Assembly: GCA_027592275.1 (NCBI GenBank)
Contig: JAQCKF010000022.1
Span: 1-53,013, forward strand
DNA from: Pseudomonadota bacterium
GTDB lineage: Bacteria; Pseudomonadota; Gammaproteobacteria; Pseudomonadales; Pseudohongiellaceae
Direction: 5' to 3'
Length of the DNA: 53,013 bases
Positions 1 to 9,179 of this stretch are shown here, one piece after another. The notes beneath the pieces are model-generated. The model worked only from the letters and a program-made list of their open reading frames with translations. It made no database searches and had not been told where the DNA came from. Each line of letters begins with the position of its first letter. Within the stretch, counting starts at the first letter, position 1. Position numbers and translations under genes: made by a program.

Positions 1-104
1 CGATGCTATAAGAAAAGGGAATAGCTGAGGTGCGAGGGTTACTGTCAGAAATTTAAGGCGCTAAAGTGGAAACTTGAAGACTGCTCGATGCTATAAGAAA
101 AGGG
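1..104. repeat. 19-bp direct repeat, two copies
   Basis: The 19-base sequence CGATGCTATAAGAAAAGGG occupies positions 1-19 and again 86-104, so the two copies start 85 bases apart. The 66 bases between them are not repeated inside the window. Because the first copy starts exactly at the window edge, this may be the tail of a longer tandem array with an 85-base period continuing to the left. No further copy was seen elsewhere in the window. No coding role is visible. Confidence 0.75.
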
Positions 105-313
105 GGGAACAAAGAATAATCCCCAAGCTCCATGCTTTAGCTCTTTACAAATACACGCTATATCCCTTATACCGCTAATTCGTAAAGTGCGAAAATATTA
201 TCACAGACTACTAGGAAGGAAATAGGGGATTACAATTTGTCACAATGCTTCGTGCTAAGGTCGATTGCGGAATGTTCTATAGGGTACTTCTAGTAGACTG
301 CACTTAAAACCCC
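105..313. other. non-coding stretch
   Basis: AT-rich intergenic DNA downstream of the CNNM protein gene. I see no ORF with a convincing start, no RNA gene and no clear promoter. The only structure is the candidate terminator immediately to the right. Confidence 0.5.
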
Positions 314-337
314 AAAAAAACCGAACGAGCGCTTGGT
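314..337 (-). terminator. candidate intrinsic terminator of the CNNM gene
   Basis: On the minus strand, about 37 bases after the stop codon, ACCAAGC and GTTCGGT can pair around a GCTC loop, with one A-C mismatch and one G-T pair, followed directly by a run of seven T. The stem is short, so this is only a moderate prediction. Confidence 0.45.
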
Positions 338-373
338 ATTAAAACCAACTCTAGAAATTTGATAACATTCGCT

Positions 374-1486
374 CTAGACAATATCACGATCCTTAACTGA
401 GCCATCTGTGGCTAACAGCCCCATCTTCCTAGCGCGCAATTCCCAGTTCTTTCGCGCTAGGGCACGCATGTCCTCGGCGCTGTCCATTTCGTCGACTATC
501 TCTATACCAAGTAGCGTCTCGATAATATCCTCCATGGTCACTATGCCTTCTGTTCCCCCATATTCATCGACTACGAGCGCAATGTGCTCTTTCTCGGCTA
601 TGAATTTATCTAGCAGATCTGGGATTGGTGTAGCGCTATGGGAAATGATGATGTCTCGACGCAGTGAATTCAGTGACTCGTCGCCTTTTCCTTCCACCAG
701 GCTAAGCAGAATTTTTTCCTTCAGAACATACCCGGTTACCTTGTCATTACTGCCTTGATATACGGGTATGCGCGAGAATGGCAACGCGATATTTGTGCCA
801 TGAAAATTCTTAATAGTAGTAGAGCCATCTTCGGCCACCACAACGATACGTGGCGTCATAACATCCTTTATCAGTATGCGATTAAAGCGCAGAAGGTTCT
901 TAATAATCTTCTGCTCACTTTCTTTAAGGATTCCGATGTCTTTCCCGAGTTCAGACATAGCCAAGAAGTCGCTTCTACTCAGTACTGGCTTGTCTTTGTC
1001 CTTCTTCAGATTCCTAGTGATTAGCTGGCTTAACCAAATCATAGGTGCGAGCACTAGCATGAGTAGATTAATGATTCGTATCGAGAGCGGGGTGAGTGCC
1101 TCCCAATTGTTCGCGCCTAATGTTTTGGGAATCACCTCTGAGAAGATCAGTATAGCCATAGTCATCGCGCCAGCTACGAAACCTTCCCAGCTAACGATAG
1201 CAAAGCCAAAGAATTCAATTTTGGATGCACCAAAAATAACCGCTGCCTGGGCACCGACGCCGATGGCGCCGACTGTGTGAGCGATGGTGTTTAGTGTAAG
1301 AATTGCAGCTAGCGGCCGATCGATATCTTCTTTGAAGCGCGAGAGCTTTTTGGATATGGCGGTATTGTCTCTGTCCTGAGTTGCTACATAGGCAGGCGTG
1401 ATACTAAGAAGAACCGCTTCTAAAATTGAACAGAGAAAGGAGAAGAAGATACTGGCAGTGAAAAATGTGACTAAGAGCCCCATCAA
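374..1486 (-). CDS. CNNM/DUF21 transmembrane protein with CBS pair (CorC/HlyC-like)
   Basis: Inner-membrane protein of the CNNM/CorC group, whose members are linked to magnesium or cobalt transport; the substrate here is not determined. An N-terminal DUF21 region (about residues 1-155) has four hydrophobic segments and the family motif SEVIPKTLG near residue 117. A CBS pair follows (about 205-335), with KDVMTPR at its start and VVDEYGGTEGIVTMEDI near its end. The protein stops about 35 residues after the second CBS domain, so the C-terminal CorC_HlyC domain of many relatives is absent; shorter forms of this kind are known. Two adjacent ATG codons make the start ambiguous by one residue. It is transcribed alone, towards the left edge. 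Confidence 0.88.
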   Translation of the reverse strand: MMGLLVTFFTASIFFSFLCSILEAVLLSITPAYVATQDRDNTAISKKLSRFKEDIDRPLAAILTLNTIAHTVGAIGVGAQAAVIFGASKIEFFGFAIVSWEGFVAGAMTMAILIFSEVIPKTLGANNWEALTPLSIRIINLLMLVLAPMIWLSQLITRNLKKDKDKPVLSRSDFLAMSELGKDIGILKESEQKIIKNLLRFNRILIKDVMTPRIVVVAEDGSTTIKNFHGTNIALPFSRIPVYQGSNDKVTGYVLKEKILLSLVEGKGDESLNSLRRDIIISHSATPIPDLLDKFIAEKEHIALVVDEYGGTEGIVTMEDIIETLLGIEIVDEMDSAEDMRALARKNWELRARKMGLLATDGSVKDRDIV

Positions 1487-1581
1487 GGAACCATATCTTT
1501 AGGAAACGAGTTTGTATTCTCACACGAACGCAAAACCGGGTACAGTGATTTGCGCCCCCAGTTAAAAACGGCCTGAGAGCC

Positions 1582-4500
1582 TTATTGGCTAAGGCTAGGC
1601 TCGGAGCTCTGCTGAAACTTAGGCGCTCTACCTAAAATTTCGCGCAGACGATCAGGTAATGCGAGCATAGCTGGCGTTACTACCAGTGTCAGGATTGTCC
1701 CAAAGGATAGGCCGTATACAATAGCTGAGGCGAGGCTAACCCATTGAGATGTAATTGGGCCGCCAACTTCGATTTCGGCTCCGATCAAATCCACTGATAC
1801 ATGCATGGCAAGAGGCAGCAGGCCAAAACCAGTCGTAAATGTAGTTAGGAATACAGGACGCAGGCGCTGCACGCCGGTTTGTACAATTACGTTTTGCAGC
1901 GACCAATCCTTATGTTCCACCTTCAGGTGATTGAAGGTGTCGATCAGTACTATATTGTTGTTCACGATGATGCCTGCCAAGGCGACAATGCCGATACCGG
2001 TCAATATCACGCTGAAGGTCTGACCGGTGATGAGCAGGCCTAGCAATACTCCTGCAGTGGAGAGCAATACTGATGAGAGAATCAATGCTACCTGATAGTA
2101 ACTATTGAATTGAGTCACCAATAGGATCGCCATCAGTGCCATCGCTAAGGTGAAGGCTTGGCCCAAGAATGCCGCTGAATTGTCCTGCTCTTCGTTAGCG
2201 CCACGGAATTGATAGGTTACGCCCCGAACTGGAGGGTTCTCTTCCATGTATATCTCTAGCTCTGAAACCTTGTTGTCGGCAACGAGGCCAGGTGCCGCAT
2301 TGGCGCGGATATAGACGACACGTTCTCCATCGACGCGTTGAATAGCGCTTACAGCAGGCTTGGCAACTCGAGTAACGAAGCTGCTTATTGGTACGAGATC
2401 ACCGTTAGCCGTGTTTATGCGAATGGTATCCATCTGCTCCAAACCACGATACTCCGCGGGGTAGCGCACTCGAATATCAACTTCCTCTTCGCTATCGGTA
2501 GGGCGGTAGTCACCCATGAACACGCCGTTAGTCATTAGCTGAATGGCGGTACCAATTTCAGTCATGTTCGCGCCGGACATGGCAGCTCTAGCACGGTCAA
2601 CAACAATCTCCCACTCAATGCCAGGAACCGGAGCCGTATCATCGACATCGATAAGGCCTTCCATGGTGTTTTCCATATAACTGCGAATACGTGTTGCTTC
2701 GGCAAATAGCACTTCAAGATCGTCGCCGGAAAGCTCCAGTTGGATTGCTTTCCCCACGGGAGGTCCTTGCTCGATAGTTACTACCTCCGCCCTAGCACCG
2801 GGTAGATTGGAGACGGCATTCCGGTATCGGTTTTCAACTTCGAAACCGTCTACATCTTGCCTGTCGCGTCTATCGGTCATTTCGATAAAGATTGTACCGA
2901 TAAGATCAGGAGCAGATTGCTGACCCCCACCCAAACTATTGCCAGATCCGGATTGAGTAACAATGCCCTTAATGTACCCGACCTCGCGTATCCGAGATTC
3001 AGCATCAAGCATCACATCGCGTAGCTCTGCTGGTGAGGAGTTACCTCTAGCAAAGACTTGAACTTGAGTTTGGCTTGGTTCGACGCCAGTAAAAAACTCC
3101 ACGCCTTTGCCGTATTGGCCGTAAGCCCAAACGATGACAAGTAGGGTGGCGATGCTAGTAACAAACACGACTATGGGAGAGCGTACCGCGAAAGTAAGAA
3201 CTCGCGCGTAGAAGGCGGTGATTCCGCCAGTCTTAAGCGGATCGCCTCCTTCAAGATTCTGCAGATAGGTTTTATCGGCAGCGCTGGATTTGCCAATCAG
3301 TGCGCCAATAGTTGGAGCGAACAAGAGTGCGTAGAACAGCGAGCCAAATAACACTGCAAAGACGGTGATTGGCAGATAGCTCATAAACTGTCCAGCAACG
3401 CCAGGCCAGAACATGATAGGTAGGAATGCGGCGAGTGTCGTAGCAGTGGAAGCCAATATTGGCCAATACATTCGATCTACGGCGGCTCTATAGGCGTCAC
3501 GAGCATTCAGACCTTCGGCCATCTTGCGGTCAGCATACTCGACCATCACGATGGCGCCGTCGATGAGCATGCCGAGGCCAAGGAGTAGACCGAACATCAC
3601 CATGAAGTTGTAAGTAAAGCCCAGCATACGAATAATAATGAAGGCGAAGAAGAAGGAGAAGGGAACCGCCAGAGTTACTAGCAGGCCGGAACGTACCCCA
3701 ACGGAAGCTATGACCACAATCAGGACTAGGACCATGGCCGTTGCCATGTTTCCCTGAAGCCCCATGTTCTGCTCAATAACCAAGGGTGCTGTGTTGTTGA
3801 TATATGACAGCTTTACCGCTGGCGGCAAGCTAGGGCGTAGTTGTTGAACTACAATATCTATTTGCTCCATCGCCTCAGTTACGCTGGTGCCTTTACGCTT
3901 CATTACATTGAGCGAGATCGAGGCGGTGCCGTTGGCATAAGAATAGCGCGTCGCATCTTTAAAGGTACGTCGTACGTCGGCGATATCTGAAACCGTCACT
4001 ACGCCGTCGGCGTTTGACGCGAGAGGCAAGTTGAATAAGTCGTCGGCATTTTCGATAAGCCCAGGAACCTTAATCGAAAAGCTTCCCTGTCCGGTATCTA
4101 CCTGACCTGCAGGAATCAATCGGTTGTTGCTGGAAACAGTTTGTATTATTGAGGTGTTGGAGATTCCATAAGTCTCGAGTTTCGCTGGATCAATTACGGC
4201 CTCTAACAGTTGCTCTCTATTGCCAACCATCTCCGCCTCAAGAATAGTGGGCAGGATCTCTATCTCTCGTTGCAGCTCTTCAGCGACCTGTAGCAATACG
4301 CGTTCCGGCACTCCATCTCCGCCAATTGCGATCTGAACTACTGGCAGCGTTGCCGCTGAAACTTCTTGAATCAGTGGTTCTTCAGTGTCTTGTGGGAATC
4401 GCGCCTTTGCTCTATTTATTGCTTCACGCACCTCACTTAAAGCATATTGAGACTCGAAGTCGATATCGAATTCGGTAACGATCGTTGCTGCGTTCTCACT

Positions 4501-4755
4501 TGAGAAAGAGGTAATCTCCGTAATGCCCTCGACGGTCTTCAATTCTAATTCGGCAGGTTTGGCCAGTAATCGCTCAGCATCTTCGGGTGATATACCCTGA
4601 TGTATTATCGTCGTGATAACGATAGGTACTTCAACGTCGGGGTTTAACTCGGCGGGGATTGCAAGATAGGAGACGAATCCTGTGATCATAATTGCGACGA
4701 ACACAGTCAGCGTGGTTCGTGATCGGGATACGGCGGCATCAATATAGTTCTTCAT
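1582..4755 (-). CDS. RND-family efflux transporter permease
   Basis: Inner-membrane pump subunit of the resistance-nodulation-division superfamily, expected to export small molecules using the proton gradient together with the adaptor encoded just upstream. The N-terminal helix is followed by the porter motif around PAELNPDVEVP (about residue 40). The two halves each have a large periplasmic loop and a six-helix bundle, and length is normal for the family. In TM4 the motif reads LIDGAIVMVE with a single Asp (about 405); the second Asp of AcrB-type pumps is Gly, and the TM10 Lys is replaced within a VNNN stretch, as in several poorly characterised RND groups. An upstream TTG at 4773 is possible, but the ATG at 4755 has a better AAGAGAG ribosome site. 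No outer-membrane channel gene is adjacent. The drug or lipid substrate is unknown. Confidence 0.92.
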   Translation of the reverse strand: MKNYIDAAVSRSRTTLTVFVAIMITGFVSYLAIPAELNPDVEVPIVITTIIHQGISPEDAERLLAKPAELELKTVEGITEITSFSSENAATIVTEFDIDFESQYALSEVREAINRAKARFPQDTEEPLIQEVSAATLPVVQIAIGGDGVPERVLLQVAEELQREIEILPTILEAEMVGNREQLLEAVIDPAKLETYGISNTSIIQTVSSNNRLIPAGQVDTGQGSFSIKVPGLIENADDLFNLPLASNADGVVTVSDIADVRRTFKDATRYSYANGTASISLNVMKRKGTSVTEAMEQIDIVVQQLRPSLPPAVKLSYINNTAPLVIEQNMGLQGNMATAMVLVLIVVIASVGVRSGLLVTLAVPFSFFFAFIIIRMLGFTYNFMVMFGLLLGLGMLIDGAIVMVEYADRKMAEGLNARDAYRAAVDRMYWPILASTATTLAAFLPIMFWPGVAGQFMSYLPITVFAVLFGSLFYALLFAPTIGALIGKSSAADKTYLQNLEGGDPLKTGGITAFYARVLTFAVRSPIVVFVTSIATLLVIVWAYGQYGKGVEFFTGVEPSQTQVQVFARGNSSPAELRDVMLDAESRIREVGYIKGIVTQSGSGNSLGGGQQSAPDLIGTIFIEMTDRRDRQDVDGFEVENRYRNAVSNLPGARAEVVTIEQGPPVGKAIQLELSGDDLEVLFAEATRIRSYMENTMEGLIDVDDTAPVPGIEWEIVVDRARAAMSGANMTEIGTAIQLMTNGVFMGDYRPTDSEEEVDIRVRYPAEYRGLEQMDTIRINTANGDLVPISSFVTRVAKPAVSAIQRVDGERVVYIRANAAPGLVADNKVSELEIYMEENPPVRGVTYQFRGANEEQDNSAAFLGQAFTLAMALMAILLVTQFNSYYQVALILSSVLLSTAGVLLGLLITGQTFSVILTGIGIVALAGIIVNNNIVLIDTFNHLKVEHKDWSLQNVIVQTGVQRLRPVFLTTFTTGFGLLPLAMHVSVDLIGAEIEVGGPITSQWVSLASAIVYGLSFGTILTLVVTPAMLALPDRLREILGRAPKFQQSSEPSLSQ

Positions 4756-4793
4756 GAAGTGAGCTCTCTTCAATACTGCAGATTATTGTAGGG

Positions 4794-5906
4794 CTAGCGA
4801 GACCAGTCGAAATTGCTTTCTACTTGCTGTCCGGGAAAAACAATTTCCTGGCCTAGAGTAATAAGATTGATAGTGCCGATTAGGCCGGTAACCCAAACGC
4901 CTGGATTCATTGCACTGGTGTTGTCGCCAACGATTTCTACGTTGTTAAATTCCACCATGTTATTGGCACCTATAGTCTTAACTCCGATTAGCCCACTGTC
5001 GTCCAATGTGAGGGCGGAGGAGGGAACTAGATGTGCTTGGATGTCTGCTGAATCCACTAAAATTTCGGCGGTAATACCTTGGCGAAGATTCTCAAAAGAA
5101 GAATCTACTTCTATTTCAATTCGATAACTTCTGGATACGTTGTCAGCTGCGCGTGAGAGGTAACGCACGCTGCCTGTTATGCGCTGTCCGGTGAGTAGTT
5201 CGGCGGCTACTCGTGCGCCAACACTCAAGCTTCCGATATCTTGTTCTGGAACTAGTCCGACTAACAACATCGGGCTATCGTCCAGTACAGACGCGCAAAC
5301 TGTTCCTGCATTTAGTAGATCGCCTAGTTCGACGATGCGAGTTTCCACAACACCATCAAAGGGAGCGACGATCTTAGTTCTTTGTAGCGCCAATTCTGCG
5401 CGTGCTACTCCCGCTTTAGACGATTGCAGTGCTGCCTTGAGTTGGGCAACGATCACATCAGATTGCAGTCCTCTGTCTTGTAAGTCTAGGGAGGCTGAAT
5501 ATTCAAATACCGCCTGCTCTTGTCGGCTTTGGGCCTCTAAAAGGTTTGAGTCGCGGTCATCGACTGCTATTTCACACAGGAGATCGCCTTCGCTGACTCT
5601 CGCTCCGCGCATTACAGGTTCGCTCACAATTCGGCCAGCCTGCTCAGCTCGAACCTCTACGTGACGAAATGCCTGCGTGCGTCCTCGAACGCGAACCTTC
5701 TTGCCGTAGGTCTGCTGATCAATTCTGGCCGCACGTACGATGAAACCGCTAGGATTCTCCCCTGGTGACACGCCCTCGGGCACAGCCACAATAGAGCTAG
5801 TAGCCGGCGTATTACTCTCATCGAGCTCTTCAGCACTCTGTGGAATGACCATCCATAACACTACGGCAATCAATATTCCTGCTGATACGACATGTTGATT
5901 CTTCAC
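4794..5906 (-). CDS. RND efflux periplasmic adaptor (membrane fusion protein)
   Basis: Periplasmic adaptor that would bridge the RND permease to an outer-membrane channel. It has an N-terminal membrane anchor (IAVVLWMVI), then a biotinyl-lipoyl-like half-motif (VRAEQAGRIVSEP), a helical hairpin rich in Gln, Ala and Leu (about residues 120-185), the second half-motif (IVAPFDGVVETR) and a beta-barrel region. Length of about 370 residues is usual. It precedes the permease gene with about 38 bases between them, so the two form an operon. I prefer the GTG at 5906, which has GGAG seven bases upstream, over the TTG at 5921. Low similarity to named adaptors prevents assigning a substrate. Confidence 0.9.
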   Translation of the reverse strand: MKNQHVVSAGILIAVVLWMVIPQSAEELDESNTPATSSIVAVPEGVSPGENPSGFIVRAARIDQQTYGKKVRVRGRTQAFRHVEVRAEQAGRIVSEPVMRGARVSEGDLLCEIAVDDRDSNLLEAQSRQEQAVFEYSASLDLQDRGLQSDVIVAQLKAALQSSKAGVARAELALQRTKIVAPFDGVVETRIVELGDLLNAGTVCASVLDDSPMLLVGLVPEQDIGSLSVGARVAAELLTGQRITGSVRYLSRAADNVSRSYRIEIEVDSSFENLRQGITAEILVDSADIQAHLVPSSALTLDDSGLIGVKTIGANNMVEFNNVEIVGDNTSAMNPGVWVTGLIGTINLITLGQEIVFPGQQVESNFDWSR

Positions 5907-6267
5907 TACAATCTCCGGCAATAAGATCTATGGGTTTTGACTATTTAACTTTTTAAACCGCTCTATCTTAGACGCAGGCGTAGTAGTTGCGCCTATAAAA
6001 ATGGCTCGCGGTACTTAATTTTTGGGCAGATCGTCCCTGTTGCTGAGGGGCTCTAGCTTGCAGAGCCAAGGTGCTACTCTTTCGCTTAGAACTCCAGCAC
6101 AAAAGTGTTACATATTGTAACCCTTCAAGATGCAATTGCAAACACGTTTATCCTTTATATACGTGCCTTCGGCGCATTCATTTTCTTTCTAACATTTCAC
6201 TGGAATCCACGTAAATCTATGCTAGTTTCCTCTCTAGCAGGAATTTATCTAATAGAGGGTTAAAAGC
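5907..6267. other. divergent intergenic region between RND adaptor and SDR gene
   Basis: About 360 bases that must hold promoters for both directions. Two inverted repeats stand out. GTTAC-N5-GTAAC lies at 6107-6121. TGCTAG-N8-CTAGCA lies at 6220-6239 and overlaps a plausible -10 (TATGCT, 6218-6223) with a weak -35 (TTCACT, 6196-6201). Either could be an operator. No regulator gene of TetR or MarR type is next to it, so the regulator is unknown. Confidence 0.4.
6107..6121. promoter_or_regulatory. inverted repeat, possible operator
   Basis: GTTAC ATATT GTAAC, a 5-base inverted repeat with a 5-base AT spacer, lies about 200 bases upstream of the RND adaptor start and 147 bases upstream of the SDR start. 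The symmetry is visible; binding by any regulator is inference. Confidence 0.3.
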
Positions 6268-7059
6268 GTGAAAGATTTGAGCAATAGAGTCGCGATTATC
6301 ACCGGGTCCAGCAGTGGCGTAGGAGCAGCAACGGCTAAGTTATTGGCGGCCCAAGGCTGCAATGTTGTCATCAACTACAATTCCAATTCTGAGGGTGGTG
6401 ATGCGGTGGCTGCGCAGTGCGAAGCATTGGGGGTTGAATGTCTGGTGATCGGTGGCAATGTGGCTGAGGATGCTAGCTGCGTCGCTATGGCAGCAGCAGC
6501 GATTGAGAAGTGGGGTCGCATCGATATTCTCGTCAACAATGCCGGCACTACCAAGTTTGTAGACCACAGCGATCTTCACGGATTGGATAGTGATGACTTT
6601 CAGCATATCTATGGCGTGAATGTGATTGGCAGCTATCAAATGATTCGTGCCGTTAGCGAGCAGATGCAATCGCAAGAAGAAGGCGGCGCGGTAGTCAATG
6701 TCGCCTCGACAGCGGCAGTCACCGGCATCGGCAGCTCGGTGGCATATGCTGCCTCTAAGGGCGCGCTGGTGACGATGACTCTGTCTTTGGCGAGAGCGTT
6801 GGGGCCTAAATTGCGGATCAATGCTGTGTGCCCAGGCTTCATAGAAGGTGATTGGCTGCGCGAAGGACTAGGCGAGCAAAAATATGAAGAGCTCATGGAC
6901 TTTCATCGTAAGAATTCACCGCTTGGAGTTACAGCGACGCCGGAGACGGTAGCCGATGCAATTGTGCATTTCATCAGTGGATCTCAAGCAGTAACGGGCG
7001 AAACCCTAATAGTTGACGGTGGGCGACACCTGACTATGACGCCTCTGGGGCGGAGATAG
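6268..7059 (+). CDS. short-chain dehydrogenase/reductase (FabG-like)
   Basis: NAD(P)-dependent oxidoreductase of the classical SDR fold, likely cytosolic. The cofactor motif TGSSSGVG is at residues 12-19, NNAG at 90-93, and the catalytic residues are Ser147, Tyr160 and Lys164 in YAASK. The C-terminal VTGETLIVDGGRH is the usual SDR ending. Length of 263 is typical. Translation starts with GTG, chosen because AGAGGG lies about nine bases upstream and the Rossmann fold begins directly after. The gene stands alone, diverging from the RND operon and converging on regA with 29 bases between stop codons. The substrate cannot be read from the sequence; it resembles 3-oxoacyl-ACP reductases, but a housekeeping fabG role is not supported by context. 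Confidence 0.9.
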   Translation: MKDLSNRVAIITGSSSGVGAATAKLLAAQGCNVVINYNSNSEGGDAVAAQCEALGVECLVIGGNVAEDASCVAMAAAAIEKWGRIDILVNNAGTTKFVDHSDLHGLDSDDFQHIYGVNVIGSYQMIRAVSEQMQSQEEGGAVVNVASTAAVTGIGSSVAYAASKGALVTMTLSLARALGPKLRINAVCPGFIEGDWLREGLGEQKYEELMDFHRKNSPLGVTATPETVADAIVHFISGSQAVTGETLIVDGGRHLTMTPLGRR

Positions 7060-7088
7060 GAAGAGAGGCTTCAGGATACGATTCGCTG

Positions 7089-7637
7089 TTACTTAGCCAC
7101 GGGGCGCTTTTGTAGTTTCCGTTGTAAGGTGCGGCGATGCATCTTCAGTTGTCTGGCAGTTTCGGAAATATTTCCATCGTACTCATTCAAGACCTTCTGA
7201 ATATGTTCCCACTCGAGTCTGCGCACAGACATAGGTTCGAGATGTGTCGCCTCTGGGTGGGCAGTTGCATTCGATTTATCTGTGTCTGCTATTAGTGCGC
7301 TGAGAATTTCATCAGCGTCTGCCGGCTTAGCCAAGTAATTGTCCGCGCCTAATTTGATTGCCTCAACCGCGGTGGTGATGCTTGCATAGCCGGTAAGAAT
7401 TAGAATACGGCTACTTGGATTACTTTGCTTTAGTGGGGCGATTAGTCCCAAGGACGTATGGCCACCAAGGTTCAAATCCAATATGGCATAGTCAAACAGT
7501 GTGCTCTTTATCAGCAGTAGGGCCTCATCTTCGTTAGCAGCGTGTGACACCTCATAATCGCGATGCAAAAGTGCGTGAGTCATCACCCGAGAAAAAACCT
7601 CATCGTCCTCGACTAGTAAAATATGTTCCTTATCCAT
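7089..7637 (-). CDS. regA: response regulator of the RegA/PrrA/ActR family
   Basis: Cytosolic two-component response regulator. The receiver domain (about 1-115) has acidic residues at 11-12, phospho-acceptor Asp54 in AILDLNLGG, Thr82 and Lys104. A linker leads to a C-terminal Fis-type helix-turn-helix (about 145-175, ISETARQLKMHRRTLQRKL). This layout, without an AAA+ domain and about 180 residues long, is that of RegA/PrrA/RoxR, which globally control respiration, carbon and nitrogen genes in response to redox state. It lies 32 bases downstream of the sensor gene on the same strand, so the two are co-transcribed. Target genes in this organism cannot be inferred. Confidence 0.88.
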   Translation of the reverse strand: MDKEHILLVEDDEVFSRVMTHALLHRDYEVSHAANEDEALLLIKSTLFDYAILDLNLGGHTSLGLIAPLKQSNPSSRILILTGYASITTAVEAIKLGADNYLAKPADADEILSALIADTDKSNATAHPEATHLEPMSVRRLEWEHIQKVLNEYDGNISETARQLKMHRRTLQRKLQKRPVAK

Positions 7638-7669
7638 TTTCCTGTCTCTATAAGAGCTGGCGTCTGTGC

Positions 7670-8998
7670 TTACAGCGCGGGTTGGGGAAGGCGGATGATG
7701 CTAAGTGCACCGCCTTCTTTCATGTTGAGCATTTCGATAGAACCATTGAGTCGCTCGATCGCAGCATTGGCGAGAAATATACCTAGGCCCATGCTCTCTT
7801 TTCGTCTGGAAATAAAGGGCTCGCCAAGTTTCTCCATAACATCTTTGGGAATTCCGGGTCCGTCGTCCTTAATCGATATTTCGAACTTGAAAGGCGATTC
7901 TTTGGTGATGCTAAAATGCACGACTACATTGCTGTGCGCAGCCTTGATAGCATTTTCAATAATATTGATCACTGCATGTTTGACACTTAGATTCGAGGTA
8001 ACGACCGATTCCGATTTGTCGTCGATATGGAATTCGATCGAAGAGGCTGGGTGTATGTTCACAATATAATCTTGAATGTCATCTGCGAAGGTCGCTAGCG
8101 ATACGTTTTCGATTTCTTCAGGATTGTCTTTGTTGTAATAACGAATAAGTTGCGTAAGAGAATTTTTACAGCGCGTCACTTGCTGCCTTAATAATGAGAT
8201 GTCGCTTTTTATATCGCTAGCCCTAAGCTGTTCGGCACTTAGGTTATCCAAATCGGTTAGCAACACGGCCATCGTAGAGAGAGGCGTACCCAGCGCGTGC
8301 GCTGTGCCGGCGGAAAGAGTGCCTATGGCAACGAGCTGCTCATTACGTAATTCATTCTCGCGCGCTTGGGCGAGATTCAGCTCGCGAATCTTTATGGCAT
8401 TAGCCATGCGCGTAATAAGCACGGATATGAGAATGGCACTCACCAAGAAGATAACCCACATGCCCACGAGGTGGAGTTGAAAAGTCATTACTTCGTTCTC
8501 TGGGGACATTGCCAAACCATGATCTGATGAGAGGTCCAGTAGCAAGAACGAGGTGTAGATAAGAATCCCCCCTATAGAAAATACATTCACATGGATTTGC
8601 GGCAGGAGTGTGGCTGTGAGCGCGAGCAAAACGAGTAAGTAAGAGATAAGAGGGTTGCTCGCACCGCCGGTATTTAGTAGCAGTATGATCAGGAAGAATA
8701 CGTCTACAAGAATGTGGCAGAACAGCTCGAAGTTGCTAATAAAATTCGATGCAGCAAGGCGCCGATATCCGATTAGAACGGAAAGTAGGATGCCTGCTAT
8801 CAAATAGATGATAAATGTGACCGGAATTACCAGTTCAGAAAAGGCTTGCAGGACTATTACAGCTACCACACTGGCTGCGGTTACGAAGGTGCGTAACAGC
8901 AGAAGCCGCTGTAGACCCTGTCTTCCTAGGCTCACACCATCGGAAGAAACGGGGATGAGGAAGCTGAGGAATTCTGAAATTTTAGATTGCGCTTTCAT
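7670..8998 (-). CDS. regB: redox sensor histidine kinase of the RegB/PrrB family
   Basis: Membrane histidine kinase that senses the redox state of the respiratory chain and phosphorylates RegA. Six hydrophobic segments span about residues 30-197. The quinone-site motif GGxxNP is present as GGASNP (111-116). The dimerisation box contains His234 (AGTAHALGTPL), and a cysteine in TRCKNSL (Cys277) matches the position of the redox-active cysteine of RegB. The ATPase domain has an N box (NIIENAIKAA), a G1 box (KDDGPGIP) and a G2 box (GLGIFLANAA). Length of 442 is close to relatives. It is the first gene of the regB-regA operon. Assignment to the family is strong; the signal is inferred from characterised homologues. 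Confidence 0.88.
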   Translation of the reverse strand: MKAQSKISEFLSFLIPVSSDGVSLGRQGLQRLLLLRTFVTAASVVAVIVLQAFSELVIPVTFIIYLIAGILLSVLIGYRRLAASNFISNFELFCHILVDVFFLIILLLNTGGASNPLISYLLVLLALTATLLPQIHVNVFSIGGILIYTSFLLLDLSSDHGLAMSPENEVMTFQLHLVGMWVIFLVSAILISVLITRMANAIKIRELNLAQARENELRNEQLVAIGTLSAGTAHALGTPLSTMAVLLTDLDNLSAEQLRASDIKSDISLLRQQVTRCKNSLTQLIRYYNKDNPEEIENVSLATFADDIQDYIVNIHPASSIEFHIDDKSESVVTSNLSVKHAVINIIENAIKAAHSNVVVHFSITKESPFKFEISIKDDGPGIPKDVMEKLGEPFISRRKESMGLGIFLANAAIERLNGSIEMLNMKEGGALSIIRLPQPAL

Positions 8999-9179
8999 TT
9001 TCCTATTCTACCGCAAAGGTAGGCAGGCGGAAGCGAAGGGCAGCGGTAGAGACAATATGCCGCAGCCCTTGAGTGGGGTAGGACCGGGCTATGCAATGGG
9101 GTAATGGCGGGTTATATTGCATCGTCACTAGGGCAAATAGCCACGGAATAATCCAAAGCAGTACTCCCTTGATACGCCC

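Noticed and set aside
3272..3466. Short ORFs inside the RND gene and similar ORFs in other large genes
   Set aside because: They are out-of-frame shadows with no ribosome site or family signal.
6086..6121. TGTAAC box on the minus strand before the RND adaptor gene
   Set aside because: The sequence 14-16 bases downstream reads GTTCTAAG rather than CGTCT at the right spacing.
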